The notes: generated by a model not told the origin, from the sequence alone. DNA of 64,000 bases from Brucella daejeonensis (GCF_014199265.1 NZ_JACIJG010000003.1:1-64000), one strand, 5' to 3'. Numbered from the stretch's first letter, positions 52,616-62,045 are shown. Numbers and translations are program-made.

Positions 52616-54721
52616 ATGAGTGAGAGCCAGAACTCCGCCGTAGAATCGGCTGAACATATCCCCGGCTGGGGCGCAGGTTATGGCGCCAGAATCCTGTTCG
52701 CCATAGCTGTGGCATTTTCCGTTTTCCAGCTTTGGACTTCAGCCTATTCGCCTTTGCCGAGCCAGGTCGTTCGCTCCGTTCATGTCGGCTTTCTTCTTCT
52801 GCTGCTGTTCGGCCTTTACGCCAATGCGTCGACGGCTTTCGCGAAGCGCGCCGTCTTCTGGTGCGCCGCTGTCATCGCTTTCGCGCTCAGTCTCTATCAC
52901 TGGTTCTTCTACGAAGATCTGGTGATCCGCGCTGGCGAGCCCAATACGCCGGATATCGTCATCGGCATTCTCGTTGTCGCGCTCGTCTTCTGGGCAGGCA
53001 AGAAGATGATGGGCTGGACCTTGCCGCTCATCTGCTTAATTTTTCTGGCTTACGGCCTGTTCGGCCAATATCTGCCGCACCCGTTCAATCATCGCGGCTA
53101 TGATTTCGAACAGGTGGTCGAGGTTCTCTTTCTTGGAACCGAGGGGATTTACGGCACGCCGATCTATGTTTCGTCGAGCTATATTTTCCTCTTCATCCTG
53201 TTCGGTGCGTTTCTCGAACGCGCAGGCATGATCCAGCTTTTCAACGACATTGCCATGGGAACGGTCGGCTCCTCACGCGGCGGACCTGCCAAGGTGTCGG
53301 TGATTTCGTCCGCCCTGATGGGAACGATCAATGGCTCCGGTGTCGCCAATGTTGTGACGACCGGCGCATTCACAATTCCGCTCATGAAGCGATCCGGCTT
53401 TCGTCCCGCCTTTGCCGGCGGTGTCGAGGCAGTGGCATCGATGGGCGGGCAGATCATGCCGCCCGTCATGGGCGCCGTGGCCTTCATCATGGCCGAAACG
53501 CTCGGCCTTCCCTATGTGGAAGTCGTCAAGGCCGCGATTGTTCCGGCAGTTCTCTATTTCATCACCGTCTTTGTAATGGTTGACCTGGAAGCGCGCCGCC
53601 TCAGGATGAAGGGCCTCGACAAGAACGAGATGCCAAGTGCGCTCGATGCCATCCGCAAGCGCTGGTTTCTCGTCCTGCCTCTTGCTGCTCTGGTCTGGCT
53701 CCTCTTCTCGGGCTATACGCCGCTTTTCGCGGGAACCGTCGGCCTCAGTCTCACCGCGCTGATCATTCTCGGCGTACCGATTTCCGGCAGCATGTCGCTG
53801 CCCTTGCGAGTTCTGTTCTGGGTCGCGCTCGGCGTGATGTCTGCTGCCGCGTTCGGCTCCACATTCAACGTCTTCGGCTATGCATTGCGCGGAATTACGC
53901 TGATCATCGTTCTCGTCGCTCTCCTCGTAGCGATAAACTTCGTGATACGCGGCGGACGCGAGACATTGAACCTTTGCCTGCAAAGCCTCGGAGAAGGCGC
54001 CAAGAATGCGCTGCCGGTGGGCGTCGCCTGCGCCCTTGTAGGCGTTATCATCGGGGTTCTGGCACTGACCGGCGCGGGTTCGACATTTGCCCGTGTGATC
54101 GTCACCGTTGGCGAAAATTCGCTGTTTTTCTCGCTGATCCTCACCATGCTTGCCTGCCTCGTGCTCGGCATGGGCATCCCGACGATCCCGAACTATATCA
54201 TCACATCCTCGATAGCCGGACCTGCGCTTCTCCATCTAGACGTGCCGCTTCTGGTTTCGCATATGTTCGTCTTCTATTTCGGTATCATGGCCGACCTTAC
54301 GCCGCCGGTCGCCCTTGCTGCTTTCGCCGCAGCACCCATCGCGCGGGAATCGGGCATGAAGATCGGGGTACAGGCAATCTCCATCGCGGTGGCGGGCTTT
54401 GCCGTGCCTTTCATGGCTGTCTATGAGCCGGTGATCATGCTTCAGGAAGGCGGCCCCCTGGCCGAAAAATTCGGTTTCTGGCTGGCCTTCGTCTATATGC
54501 TGATCAAAGCGCTGCTGAGCATTCTCTTGTGGGGGGCATCGGTTATCGGCCACCTGCGCACGCCGCTCAAGCTGTGGGAGCGCGCCTGGGCCTTTGCTGC
54601 CATAGCGCTCATGCTTGCCACCTATCCATACAGCGACGAGTTGGGCTTCGCTGCCTGCGCTGCCTTCCTTGCCTGGCATTTCTGGAAATCGCGTCAGTCC
54701 GCCGTCACGGCGGCGGACTGA
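52616..54721 (+). CDS. TRAP transporter fused permease (small + large subunit)
   Basis: A 701-residue protein with about 16-18 membrane helices: a four-helix DctQ-like part (about 25-130) joined to a DctM-like part. GGPAKVSVISSALMGTINGSGVANVVTTGAFTIPLMKRSGF, GGVEAVASMGGQIMPPVMGAVAFIMAE and MGIPTIPNYIITSSI are signature stretches of the 4TM/12TM fused family that works with TAXI proteins. Its stop overlaps the DUF1850 start (TGATG). Confidence 0.93.
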   Translation: MSESQNSAVESAEHIPGWGAGYGARILFAIAVAFSVFQLWTSAYSPLPSQVVRSVHVGFLLLLLFGLYANASTAFAKRAVFWCAAVIAFALSLYHWFFYEDLVIRAGEPNTPDIVIGILVVALVFWAGKKMMGWTLPLICLIFLAYGLFGQYLPHPFNHRGYDFEQVVEVLFLGTEGIYGTPIYVSSSYIFLFILFGAFLERAGMIQLFNDIAMGTVGSSRGGPAKVSVISSALMGTINGSGVANVVTTGAFTIPLMKRSGFRPAFAGGVEAVASMGGQIMPPVMGAVAFIMAETLGLPYVEVVKAAIVPAVLYFITVFVMVDLEARRLRMKGLDKNEMPSALDAIRKRWFLVLPLAALVWLLFSGYTPLFAGTVGLSLTALIILGVPISGSMSLPLRVLFWVALGVMSAAAFGSTFNVFGYALRGITLIIVLVALLVAINFVIRGGRETLNLCLQSLGEGAKNALPVGVACALVGVIIGVLALTGAGSTFARVIVTVGENSLFFSLILTMLACLVLGMGIPTIPNYIITSSIAGPALLHLDVPLLVSHMFVFYFGIMADLTPPVALAAFAAAPIARESGMKIGVQAISIAVAGFAVPFMAVYEPVIMLQEGGPLAEKFGFWLAFVYMLIKALLSILLWGASVIGHLRTPLKLWERAWAFAAIALMLATYPYSDELGFAACAAFLAWHFWKSRQSAVTAAD

Positions 54722-55080
54722 TGCCTGTCTGTATTGCAACGGCTGGCGGCATCATGAAGATAGCTGCCGCCAGCTTCATCCTCTCATGGACCCATAGCGT
54801 CGAGAAAATTCCGTGGCAGGAATACTGGAGCGTTACGCATGAGGGGCTGGTTCTTGCCGAGGCGCGCATCAAAGGGTCTGGCGCCGGCATGGACCCGCCA
54901 GAAGATGCCGTTCTCGAAAACGGCTGGTACCGCTATCACCCGAACATTCCACCCCGGAAGGAAATCGTTCTCGCAGCATCCGGCAAGACCGGCGGGGGAT
55001 GGACCTTCTGCGCCGAACAGAAATGCATAGAACTGGGCAAGGCCGAGGCCGTCCCCATTCACATCAAACCATGTGAATAG
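54721..55080 (+). CDS. DUF1850 protein, TAXI-TRAP accessory
   Basis: A 119-residue protein with WTHSVEKIPWQEYWSVTHEGLVLAEARIKGSGAGMDPP and NGWYRYHP, the DUF1850 pattern. The N-terminal ILSWTHSVE region follows a short hydrophobic stretch, so it may be exported. DUF1850 genes regularly sit beside fused TRAP permeases; here it is translationally coupled. Its biochemical role is unknown. Confidence 0.85.
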   Translation: MPVCIATAGGIMKIAAASFILSWTHSVEKIPWQEYWSVTHEGLVLAEARIKGSGAGMDPPEDAVLENGWYRYHPNIPPRKEIVLAASGKTGGGWTFCAEQKCIELGKAEAVPIHIKPCE

Positions 55081-55288
55081 AGCGCATATCTGCCGCGCCG
55101 CCCCCAAGGCACGCCCCCAGGCACGGGAGCGGCCTCCGCATCCTTGTACCAAGGCGCCGCACATCGATCCCCTACACCTCAGCGTAACGCAATCTCCAGC
55201 CAGGCAACCTGTCTGATTTGAAGTCCGCGCATTTCGATGTTGACTGGTATGGTAGTATGGCATAAGCAGGTTGATGAGGAGTCAGTTC

Positions 55289-55408
55289 ATGCAAAGCCCA
55301 TCATTGCGACAGAAGCACATCAGTGTGGTGGATCAGCTTTACGCTGCATTGCGCCCTGATCGCGCTGTCGCGCAAGGCGATGCCGTTCGGGCCGAATATT
55401 TCCTGTAG
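55289..55408 (+). pseudogene. Remnant of a GntR-family regulator N-terminus (39 codons)
   Basis: GAGGAG lies 8 bases before an ATG that opens QKHISVVDQLYAALRPD, like the start of FadR/UxuR-type GntR repressors (xxISVVDQLYxALR), but the frame leaves the pattern at once and stops at TAG after 39 codons. The HTH and effector domain are missing. TTGACTGGTATGGTAGTATG upstream looks like a promoter. It sits just before the hexonate TRAP operon, where such a regulator is commonly found. The rest of 55081-55450 shows no gene. Confidence 0.5.
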
Positions 55409-55450
55409 GGCACACAGCAACAGCAAAGACATCATCGGGAGGAGGAAAGA

Positions 55451-56425
55451 ATGAAATTTCGTAGTCTTACGCGTCTGGCGGCAACCTGCGCGGTTCTTGC
55501 CGTCATGGGCGGCACATCGCTTGCACAGGAGGTCACGCTCAAGCTCGGCCACCTCGCAAATGAGGAAAACATCTGGCACAAGGCGGCGCTCAAATTCGCG
55601 GACGAGGTCAAGTCGCGTACCGAAGGGCGCGTCGCCGTCGAAGTCTATCCCAATGAATCGCTCGGCAAGGAAATCGACGTCATCAACGGAATGCAGCTTG
55701 GCACAGCCGATATGACGATTACCGGCGAAAGCCTGCAGAACTGGGCGCCGAAGGCGGCGCTGCTGGCTTTGCCCTATGCATACAAATCGCTTGAACACAT
55801 GGACAAGGTCGCTTCCGGCGAGATCGGCAAAGAGATCGAGGCGGAAATCATCGAGAAGGCGGGTATCCGTCCGCTGACCTATTTTGCGCGCGGCCCCCGC
55901 AATCTGTCGGCCAACCGCGAAATCAGCAAGCCCGAAGACCTGAAGGGCTTCAAGCTTCGCGTGCCGAATGTGCCGATCTTCGTGGCGGCATGGCAGGCGC
56001 TCGGGGCGAACCCGACGCCGATGGCCTTCTCGGAGGTTTTCACCTCGCTTCAGAATGGCACTATCGAGGGGCAGGAAAACCCGCTCGCCCTCTTCAAGTC
56101 GGGCGGTTTCTATGAAGTCCAGAAGGTCATAAACAAAACGGAACACGTCCGCTCCTGGATTTATCTCGCTATATCGGAACGGAGCTGGAGCAAGCTGTCG
56201 GAGGCCGATCAGGCCGCGTTGCAGGAAGCTGCCAAGGTCACGCAGGCTTATGAACGCGAACTGTTCGTCGCCGACGAAAAATCGCTGGTCGCCGATCTGG
56301 AAGGCCGAGGCGTAAAATTTGTCGATGTCGATCAGGCTGCCTTCGCCGCCAAGGCGCGTGACGCCGTCATCGCCTCCGTACCGCAGGAAATCCGTCCGCT
56401 GGTCGAGCAGGTTTTCAACGACTGA
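55451..56425 (+). CDS. DctP-type TRAP transporter solute-binding protein
   Basis: A 324-residue periplasmic protein. A Sec signal ends TSLAQE; VTLKLGHLANEENIWHKAALKFADEVKSRTEGRV, LPYAYKSLEHM, LKGFKLRVPNVPIFV (substrate-binding Arg) and FTSLQNGTIEGQENPLALF are DctP-family marks. GGGAGGAGGAAAG gives a strong ribosome-binding site. The linked UxuA/UxuB/IdnD enzymes point to a hexonate or hexuronate ligand. Confidence 0.93.
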   Translation: MKFRSLTRLAATCAVLAVMGGTSLAQEVTLKLGHLANEENIWHKAALKFADEVKSRTEGRVAVEVYPNESLGKEIDVINGMQLGTADMTITGESLQNWAPKAALLALPYAYKSLEHMDKVASGEIGKEIEAEIIEKAGIRPLTYFARGPRNLSANREISKPEDLKGFKLRVPNVPIFVAAWQALGANPTPMAFSEVFTSLQNGTIEGQENPLALFKSGGFYEVQKVINKTEHVRSWIYLAISERSWSKLSEADQAALQEAAKVTQAYERELFVADEKSLVADLEGRGVKFVDVDQAAFAAKARDAVIASVPQEIRPLVEQVFND

Positions 56426-56435
56426 GATAGCGGAG

Positions 56436-56456
56436 CTGCCGGACCCGCTCCGGCAG
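56436..56456 (+). promoter_or_regulatory. Intercistronic hairpin after DctP gene
   Basis: Arms CTGCCGGA / TCCGGCAG around CCCGC, no T-run; between the binding-protein stop and the DctQ start. Confidence 0.7.
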
Positions 56457-56475
56457 TTCCTCCATCGAGGATACC

Positions 56476-56976
56476 ATGACAAAAGCATTCAAAGGGCTGG
56501 AAGGCCTATGCCGCCTTCTGATACTTGCGGCATTTCTCGTGCTGATCGGTGCGGTTCTGTTGCAGGTCTATGCGCGTACGTTCCTGAGCAGCGCGCCGGT
56601 CTGGACCGAGGAACTCACCAGATTTTGCCTGCTCTATATCGGTGCGCTCGGCGCGGGCCTTGCCCTGCGCAGCGGCGACATGGTCAATGTCGACCTCCTC
56701 TGTGAAAGCCTGCCGGGTCGCCTTCCCTGGCTCCTGAGACTGATCAGCGCTGCGCTGACGGTAATATTTGCGGCTGTTCTTCTACCCGCGGCATGGGACT
56801 ACACGATGATCGGCAGCCGCCAGACCGCCCCGTCTCTGGGATGGCGCATGGACTTTATCCATGCATCGCAACTCGTTCTTTTCGTTGCCCTGGGTCTCTG
56901 GGCGCTGATGCGCATCGCCGAAATGCTGTCAGGTCGCCATGACGGGCGCCCCATCCCCAATTCGGAGGAAATCTGA
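56476..56976 (+). CDS. TRAP transporter small permease (DctQ)
   Basis: A 166-residue protein with four membrane helices. VLLQVYARTFLSSAPVWTEELTRFCLLYIGALGAGLALRSGDMVNVDLL is the DctQ signature. It overlaps the DctM start by one base (TGATG at 56974). Confidence 0.92.
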   Translation: MTKAFKGLEGLCRLLILAAFLVLIGAVLLQVYARTFLSSAPVWTEELTRFCLLYIGALGAGLALRSGDMVNVDLLCESLPGRLPWLLRLISAALTVIFAAVLLPAAWDYTMIGSRQTAPSLGWRMDFIHASQLVLFVALGLWALMRIAEMLSGRHDGRPIPNSEEI

Positions 56977-58253
56977 TGGGTCTGACCCTGCTCCTTGGCA
57001 CATTCGTGCTGGGCCTTGCCATTGGCCTGCCCGTGGCCGTGACACTGGGCCTCTCCTCCATGGCCTATCTTCTGTTCGCGGACATTCCGCTGGTTGTCAT
57101 CCCCCAGAAAATGTATGCCGGGATGGACAGCTTCGTCCTGCTCTGCATTCCGGGTTTCATCCTTGCCGGCAACCTGATGAATTCCGGCGGCATCACCGAA
57201 CGGATCATTCGCTTCGCAAATGCCCTTGTGGGCTGGATGCGCGGCGGTCTTGCCCAAGCCAATATCGCGGCCTCCATGCTCTTCGGCGGCATCTCCGGAA
57301 CAGCGGTCGCCGACGTGGCTTCCGTTGGCGGCATGATGATCCCCGGCATGAAGAAGGTCGGATATCCTGCCGATTTTTCCGCCGCCGTCACCGCCGCCTC
57401 ATCGACCGTCGGCCCCATGATCCCGCCAAGCGTGCCGATGATTATCGTCGGGTCGCTTTCCGGCCTCTCGGTTGGGAAACTGTTTCTTGCAGGCGCCATC
57501 CCCGGCCTGCTGATGGGGTTTGCCATGATGGTGACGACCTATTTCATCGCCCGGAAGAAGAAATTCCCCCGCGAGGACTGGAAGGGGATCGGCGAATTGC
57601 TGTCGTCGTTCGTCGGCGCCATCTGGGCAATCGCAATGACCGCCCTCATCGTGGGCGGGCTGCTGATCGGCATCACGACGCCGACCGAAACGGCCGTGGT
57701 CGCGTGCCTTTATGCGGCGGTCGTCGGTCTGTTCGTTTACCGGGAACTGCCGGTAAACCGCATTCCGAAGATCATCATCGACAGCGCGATAAGCTCCGCC
57801 GGCATTCTCGTGCTGGTCGGCACCGCCAATGTGTTCGGCTGGATTCTGGTTGCGGAACGCATCCCGCAGACATTGGCCAATGCCGTGCTTTCCTTTACGG
57901 ACAACAGGTTTCTCGTCATCCTGCTGATCAATATCCTGCTTCTGTTCGTCGGCATGTTCATGGAGACGATCGCGGCACTCATCATTTTGTTCGTACCGTT
58001 GCAGGCTCTGGCCATGGCCGTCGGCATCGCCCCCATCCATTTCGCCTGTTTTGCGGTTCTCAACCTGATGATCGGCCTGACGACGCCGCCCGTCGGCGTT
58101 TGCCTGTTCGTCGCGTCGAATGTCGCGCGATTACCCCTCTCGCCGGTGATCAGGGCAATCATCCCCTATCTCGTCACCAATTTGATCGTACTGCTGATGG
58201 TCAGCTATATGCCGCCTCTGGCGACATGGTTGCCCGACACTCTGATGCCCTGA
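56976..58253 (+). CDS. TRAP transporter large permease (DctM)
   Basis: A 425-residue, about 12-helix permease. FVLLCIPGFILAGNLMNSGGITERII, LFGGISGTAVADVASVG, AAVTAASSTVGPMIPPSVPMIIVG and TTPTETAVVACLYA are the classical DctM motifs. The next gene begins 7 bases after its stop. Confidence 0.94.
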   Translation: MGLTLLLGTFVLGLAIGLPVAVTLGLSSMAYLLFADIPLVVIPQKMYAGMDSFVLLCIPGFILAGNLMNSGGITERIIRFANALVGWMRGGLAQANIAASMLFGGISGTAVADVASVGGMMIPGMKKVGYPADFSAAVTAASSTVGPMIPPSVPMIIVGSLSGLSVGKLFLAGAIPGLLMGFAMMVTTYFIARKKKFPREDWKGIGELLSSFVGAIWAIAMTALIVGGLLIGITTPTETAVVACLYAAVVGLFVYRELPVNRIPKIIIDSAISSAGILVLVGTANVFGWILVAERIPQTLANAVLSFTDNRFLVILLINILLLFVGMFMETIAALIILFVPLQALAMAVGIAPIHFACFAVLNLMIGLTTPPVGVCLFVASNVARLPLSPVIRAIIPYLVTNLIVLLMVSYMPPLATWLPDTLMP

Positions 58254-58260
58254 GGCTGCC

Positions 58261-59343
58261 ATGAACGAAACGTCGAACACCCGCGTGATCTGCCTTCACG
58301 CACAGGATGATCTGAGGATCGAAAGCCGTTCTCTCGGCGCTCCGGGTCCGGGCGAAGTGCTGATTGCCGTTCAGGCAGCCGGAATTTGCGGATCGGATCT
58401 GCACTACTGGCTGGAGGGCGGCATCGGCACCATCCGCGTGCGGGAGCCGATCATTCTCGGCCACGAGGCGTCCGGGCGCATCATGGCGCTCGGTGAAGGC
58501 GTGACAGGCTTCGCAACCGGTCAGCTCGTTGCAATGAACCCGTCGCAGCCCTGCGGTACGTGCAGTTTCTGCCAGCAGGGCTTGCCGCGTCATTGCAGCG
58601 CGATGCGCTTCAAGGGATCGGCGATGTATCTGCCGCATGAACAGGGCATGTTCCGCGACAGGATCGTGATCGCGGCCGAGCAGTGTTTTGCCGTGCCGGA
58701 CGGGATCGATCCGGGGGCAGCAGCCTGTTCGGAACCGCTGGCGGTATGCCTTCATGCCGCCAATCGCGGCGAAGCGATTGCGGGCAGTCTCGCAGGCAAG
58801 ATCGTCATGGTGACAGGCGCGGGTCCCATCGGCGCGCTTTGCGTGGCGGTTGCACGGCTGCGCGGTGCCTCCGAAATCATCGTGACCGACATTCAGGACG
58901 CGACCCTGGGCGTCGCCGCCCGAATGGGCGCCGATCACACGGTCAATACCGCTAAAGATCCGAAAGCGCTCGCCCCCTGGCAGGAAGGCAAGGGCAAGGT
59001 TGATCTCGTGTTCGAATGTTCGGCTGCGGCACCCGCCATCAACGATGCGATCTCCTGCCTGAAACCGCTCGGCACGCTGGTGCAGGTCGGGGTGGCCGGA
59101 CCAACCGCGATGCCTCTAAACGTCATGGTGGGCAAGGAAATCCAGTTCGTCGGCTCGCAGCGTTTCGATGCCGAATTCGCGGACGCGGTACGGCTTATCG
59201 GGTCAGGAGCCATCGACCCGCAACCGATCATCACCGCGACGCTTCCCATGACCGAAGCCCTGGCCGCCTTTCGCGCGGCCACGGATCGTTCCCGGTCCGT
59301 CAAGGTTCAAATTCGCTTCGCTGACGCATCAGCGCAACCCTGA
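58261..59343 (+). CDS. Zinc-dependent dehydrogenase, IdnD-like (L-idonate/L-gulonate 5-dehydrogenase type)
   Basis: A 360-residue MDR alcohol dehydrogenase. AAGICGSDLHYWLEGG (catalytic Zn Cys), GHEASGRI, four structural-zinc cysteines in QPCGTCSFCQQGLPRHC, MRFKGSAMYLPHEQGMF (very close to E. coli IdnD) and VTGAGPIGAL for NAD. In this operon oxidation of L-gulonate at C5 to D-fructuronate would feed UxuB; L-idonate is an alternative substrate. The choice is inference. Confidence 0.88.
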   Translation: MNETSNTRVICLHAQDDLRIESRSLGAPGPGEVLIAVQAAGICGSDLHYWLEGGIGTIRVREPIILGHEASGRIMALGEGVTGFATGQLVAMNPSQPCGTCSFCQQGLPRHCSAMRFKGSAMYLPHEQGMFRDRIVIAAEQCFAVPDGIDPGAAACSEPLAVCLHAANRGEAIAGSLAGKIVMVTGAGPIGALCVAVARLRGASEIIVTDIQDATLGVAARMGADHTVNTAKDPKALAPWQEGKGKVDLVFECSAAAPAINDAISCLKPLGTLVQVGVAGPTAMPLNVMVGKEIQFVGSQRFDAEFADAVRLIGSGAIDPQPIITATLPMTEALAAFRAATDRSRSVKVQIRFADASAQP

Positions 59344-59361
59344 AAACAGAAAGACGACAAT

Positions 59362-60579
59362 ATGAGACAGACCTGGCGCTGGTTTGGTCCCAAGGACCTT
59401 GTATCCATCGATGACATGCTACAGGCTGGCGTGGAAGGTGTTGTCACCGCTCTGCACCATGTCGCGACCGGCGCGGTCTGGTCACCGGCCGAGATTGAAA
59501 AACGGCAGGCCGAAATCGCCCGGATGAAAAACGGCGAGCCGTCCGGACTGAAATGGGAAGTCGTCGAAAGCCTTCCGGTTTCAGAAGATATCAAACGCCA
59601 GACGGGCGACTGGAAGACGCATATCGCTAACTGGAAAACGTCGATGCGAAATCTGCGGAACGCAGGCATCGAGGTCATTTGCTACAATTTCATGCCTATC
59701 CTCGACTGGACGCGCACCGATCTTGCCTATCGTCTGCCCAACGGGGCGACCTGCATGCGCTACGACGCCCTCGATTTCGCCGCGTTCGACCTGTTTCTGC
59801 TTGAGCGCAAGGGGGCATCGGAAAATTATGACCCCGCGCTTATCGAAGCTGCCCGCAAGCGTTTCGCGCAGATGTCGGAAGCACGACGACTGGAACTTTC
59901 CGGCAATGTCGTGTTCGGTCTGCCCGGCGCCGCCGAACGCATGTCGATGGACGACGTGAAGGCTCACCTTGCCCACTACGACAATATTTCACCGGAGCGC
60001 CTGCGCGGTCACCTGATCGATTTTCTGGCGGAAGTGAGCCCGCTTGCCGAAGAACTCGGCGTGCGTCTCTGCTGCCATCCCGACGATCCGCCGTTCCCGC
60101 TTATGGGCCTGCCGCGCATCATGTCCACGGAAGCCGATTACAAGGCGGTGATGGATGCGGTAGACATTCCGGCGAACGGCATCACCCTCTGCACGGGATC
60201 GCTGGGCGCGCGTGCCGACAACGATCTGCCGGGCATGATGAAGCGTCTGGGCGACCGGGTGCATTTCCTGCATCTGCGCAATGTGGCGCTCGAAGAGCCT
60301 TATCTCGGTGGTTCGTTCCACGAGGCGGCCCATCTCGAAGGCCATACGGACATGGTTGCGATGATCGCAGCAGTTCTGGCCGAGGAAACCCGCCGCAAGA
60401 CGGCGGGCCGGACCGACTGGCAGATTCCGATGCGTCCCGACCACGGCCAGGACATTCTCGATGACCTGAACCGCAGCGCGCAGCCGGGATATCCGTCCAT
60501 TGGCCGTCTGAAAGGTCTGGCTGAGCTGCGCGGGATCATGACCGCCCTTTCCCATCCGGCTGTCGGAGTTGCTGAATGA
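59362..60579 (+). CDS. uxuA: Mannonate dehydratase UxuA
   Basis: A 405-residue TIM-barrel enzyme that dehydrates D-mannonate to 2-keto-3-deoxy-D-gluconate. MRQTWRWFGPKDLVSIDDMLQAGVEGVVTALHHV, VICYNFMPILDWTRTDL, LCCHPDDPP (metal ligands), FLHLRNV and PMRPDHGQDILDDL are family marks. It overlaps uxuB by ATGA (60576-60579). Confidence 0.95.
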   Translation: MRQTWRWFGPKDLVSIDDMLQAGVEGVVTALHHVATGAVWSPAEIEKRQAEIARMKNGEPSGLKWEVVESLPVSEDIKRQTGDWKTHIANWKTSMRNLRNAGIEVICYNFMPILDWTRTDLAYRLPNGATCMRYDALDFAAFDLFLLERKGASENYDPALIEAARKRFAQMSEARRLELSGNVVFGLPGAAERMSMDDVKAHLAHYDNISPERLRGHLIDFLAEVSPLAEELGVRLCCHPDDPPFPLMGLPRIMSTEADYKAVMDAVDIPANGITLCTGSLGARADNDLPGMMKRLGDRVHFLHLRNVALEEPYLGGSFHEAAHLEGHTDMVAMIAAVLAEETRRKTAGRTDWQIPMRPDHGQDILDDLNRSAQPGYPSIGRLKGLAELRGIMTALSHPAVGVAE

Positions 60580-62045
60580 CACGATTATCCGCACATGCCA
60601 CGACCGGAGCAACGGCCATCTGGCCCGCCTATCGCCCGGAAGATCATGCATCGGGCATCGTCCATCTAGGGCTTGGCAATTTCGCCCGCGCCCATCTCGT
60701 GGCCTATACCGATGACGTTCTCGCACGTAAAGGCGGCGACTGGCGGGTCGTTGGCGTGTCGCTGCGTGGAACGGCGGTTGCCGAAAGCCTGAACCCGCAA
60801 GACGGGCGTTATACCATCATCACGCGCGGCCCCGTGACGGAAGCGCGCGTGATCGGTGCGCTGGAACGGGTGCTGTCCGGCCCGGCAGCGAGCCGGGATG
60901 CGCTGGACGCGATGACGTCGCCCGGATGCCGCATCGTCAGCCTGACGGTGACGGAAAAGGGTTATGGCATCACGAGCGACGGGCAACTTGATCGCAATCA
61001 TCCCGCGGTCGCCGCCGACCTTGCAGACCCTGAAACGCCGGGCGGCGTGATCGGTCTCATCGTGGCCGCCCTCTCCCGCCGCAAGGCAGACGGCTTGTCG
61101 CCATTCACCGTGCTGAGCTGCGACAACCTCTCGCACAATGGCGAGAAACTGCGCAACGCCGTGCTTGCCTTCGCCGACGAAACCGGAGGTGAGACCCTTT
61201 CGCGCTGGATAGCGGACAGGGCGACCTTTCCCTCCACGATGGTGGATCGCATCACCCCGGCATCGACCGCCGACACGGCTGAACTGGCCGCAAAGCTGAC
61301 GGGTTATGAAGACCGCGCCGCTGTCGAGACCGAGCCTTTCAGCCAGTGGGTGATCGAGGATAAATTCTGCGCCGGACGCCCGGAATGGGAATGCGCGGAC
61401 GCCCTGTTCGTCGACGATGTCGCTCCATATGAAAGCATGAAACTGCGCATGCTGAACGGAGCGCATTCGATGCTTGCTTATAGCGGGCAGCTTTCAGGCA
61501 AGACCTTCGTTCGCGACGTCATGGCGGATGCGGATCATGCCTTGCTCGTTCGCCGTCACCTTGTCGCGGCTGCATCGACTGTTCAGGGACTGGCCATCGA
61601 CCTCGATGCCTATGCCACAGCCCTCGCGGAACGGTTCGCCAATCCGGCCATAGCCCATTCAACGGCGCAGATTGCCATGGACGGGACACAGAAACTTCCC
61701 CAGCGCATCACCTCTCCCGCTCTGGAAACGCTAAATGCCGGGGGACCACAGGCCCCGTTTGTATTCGCGCTTGCGTCCTGGCTCGCTTATCTGGCCCAGA
61801 GGGACCGCGACGACCAGTCCATGCCGATAAACGATCCAAAGGCGGTGGAATTGCAGGACGCCCTGCGCAATGCGGCGACAGCGGACGAAATCGTGCGTGC
61901 GGTCGCGAATGTCTGCCCGGATATTCTTCCCCCGGCATTGACGGGCGGTGGTTTCGGTTCGGCATTAAGGGACATGGTTTCCACTATTCTCTCGGAAGGA
62001 ATGGCAGCCGTCATTCGCCGGGAAGCCGCAGCCGGGCAGCGATGA
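60576..62045 (+). CDS. uxuB: Mannitol-dehydrogenase-family oxidoreductase, probable fructuronate reductase UxuB
   Basis: A 489-residue polyol-specific long-chain dehydrogenase. IVHLGLGNFARAHLVAYTDDVL is the NAD site; TVTEKGYG, VLSCDNLSHNGEKLRNAV, TFPSTMVDRITPAS, EPFSQWVIEDKFCAGRPEWE and KLRMLNGAHSMLAYSG are characteristic, with the catalytic Lys and His in the last ones. Coupling to uxuA supports D-fructuronate/D-mannonate as the substrate pair over mannitol. It is last gene of the operon. Confidence 0.92.
   Translation: MTRLSAHATTGATAIWPAYRPEDHASGIVHLGLGNFARAHLVAYTDDVLARKGGDWRVVGVSLRGTAVAESLNPQDGRYTIITRGPVTEARVIGALERVLSGPAASRDALDAMTSPGCRIVSLTVTEKGYGITSDGQLDRNHPAVAADLADPETPGGVIGLIVAALSRRKADGLSPFTVLSCDNLSHNGEKLRNAVLAFADETGGETLSRWIADRATFPSTMVDRITPASTADTAELAAKLTGYEDRAAVETEPFSQWVIEDKFCAGRPEWECADALFVDDVAPYESMKLRMLNGAHSMLAYSGQLSGKTFVRDVMADADHALLVRRHLVAAASTVQGLAIDLDAYATALAERFANPAIAHSTAQIAMDGTQKLPQRITSPALETLNAGGPQAPFVFALASWLAYLAQRDRDDQSMPINDPKAVELQDALRNAATADEIVRAVANVCPDILPPALTGGGFGSALRDMVSTILSEGMAAVIRREAAAGQR

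Noticed and set aside
60576-62045. Calling the gene mannitol 2-dehydrogenase
   Set aside because: The family covers both, but translational coupling to uxuA and linkage to the hexonate TRAP system favour fructuronate reductase.
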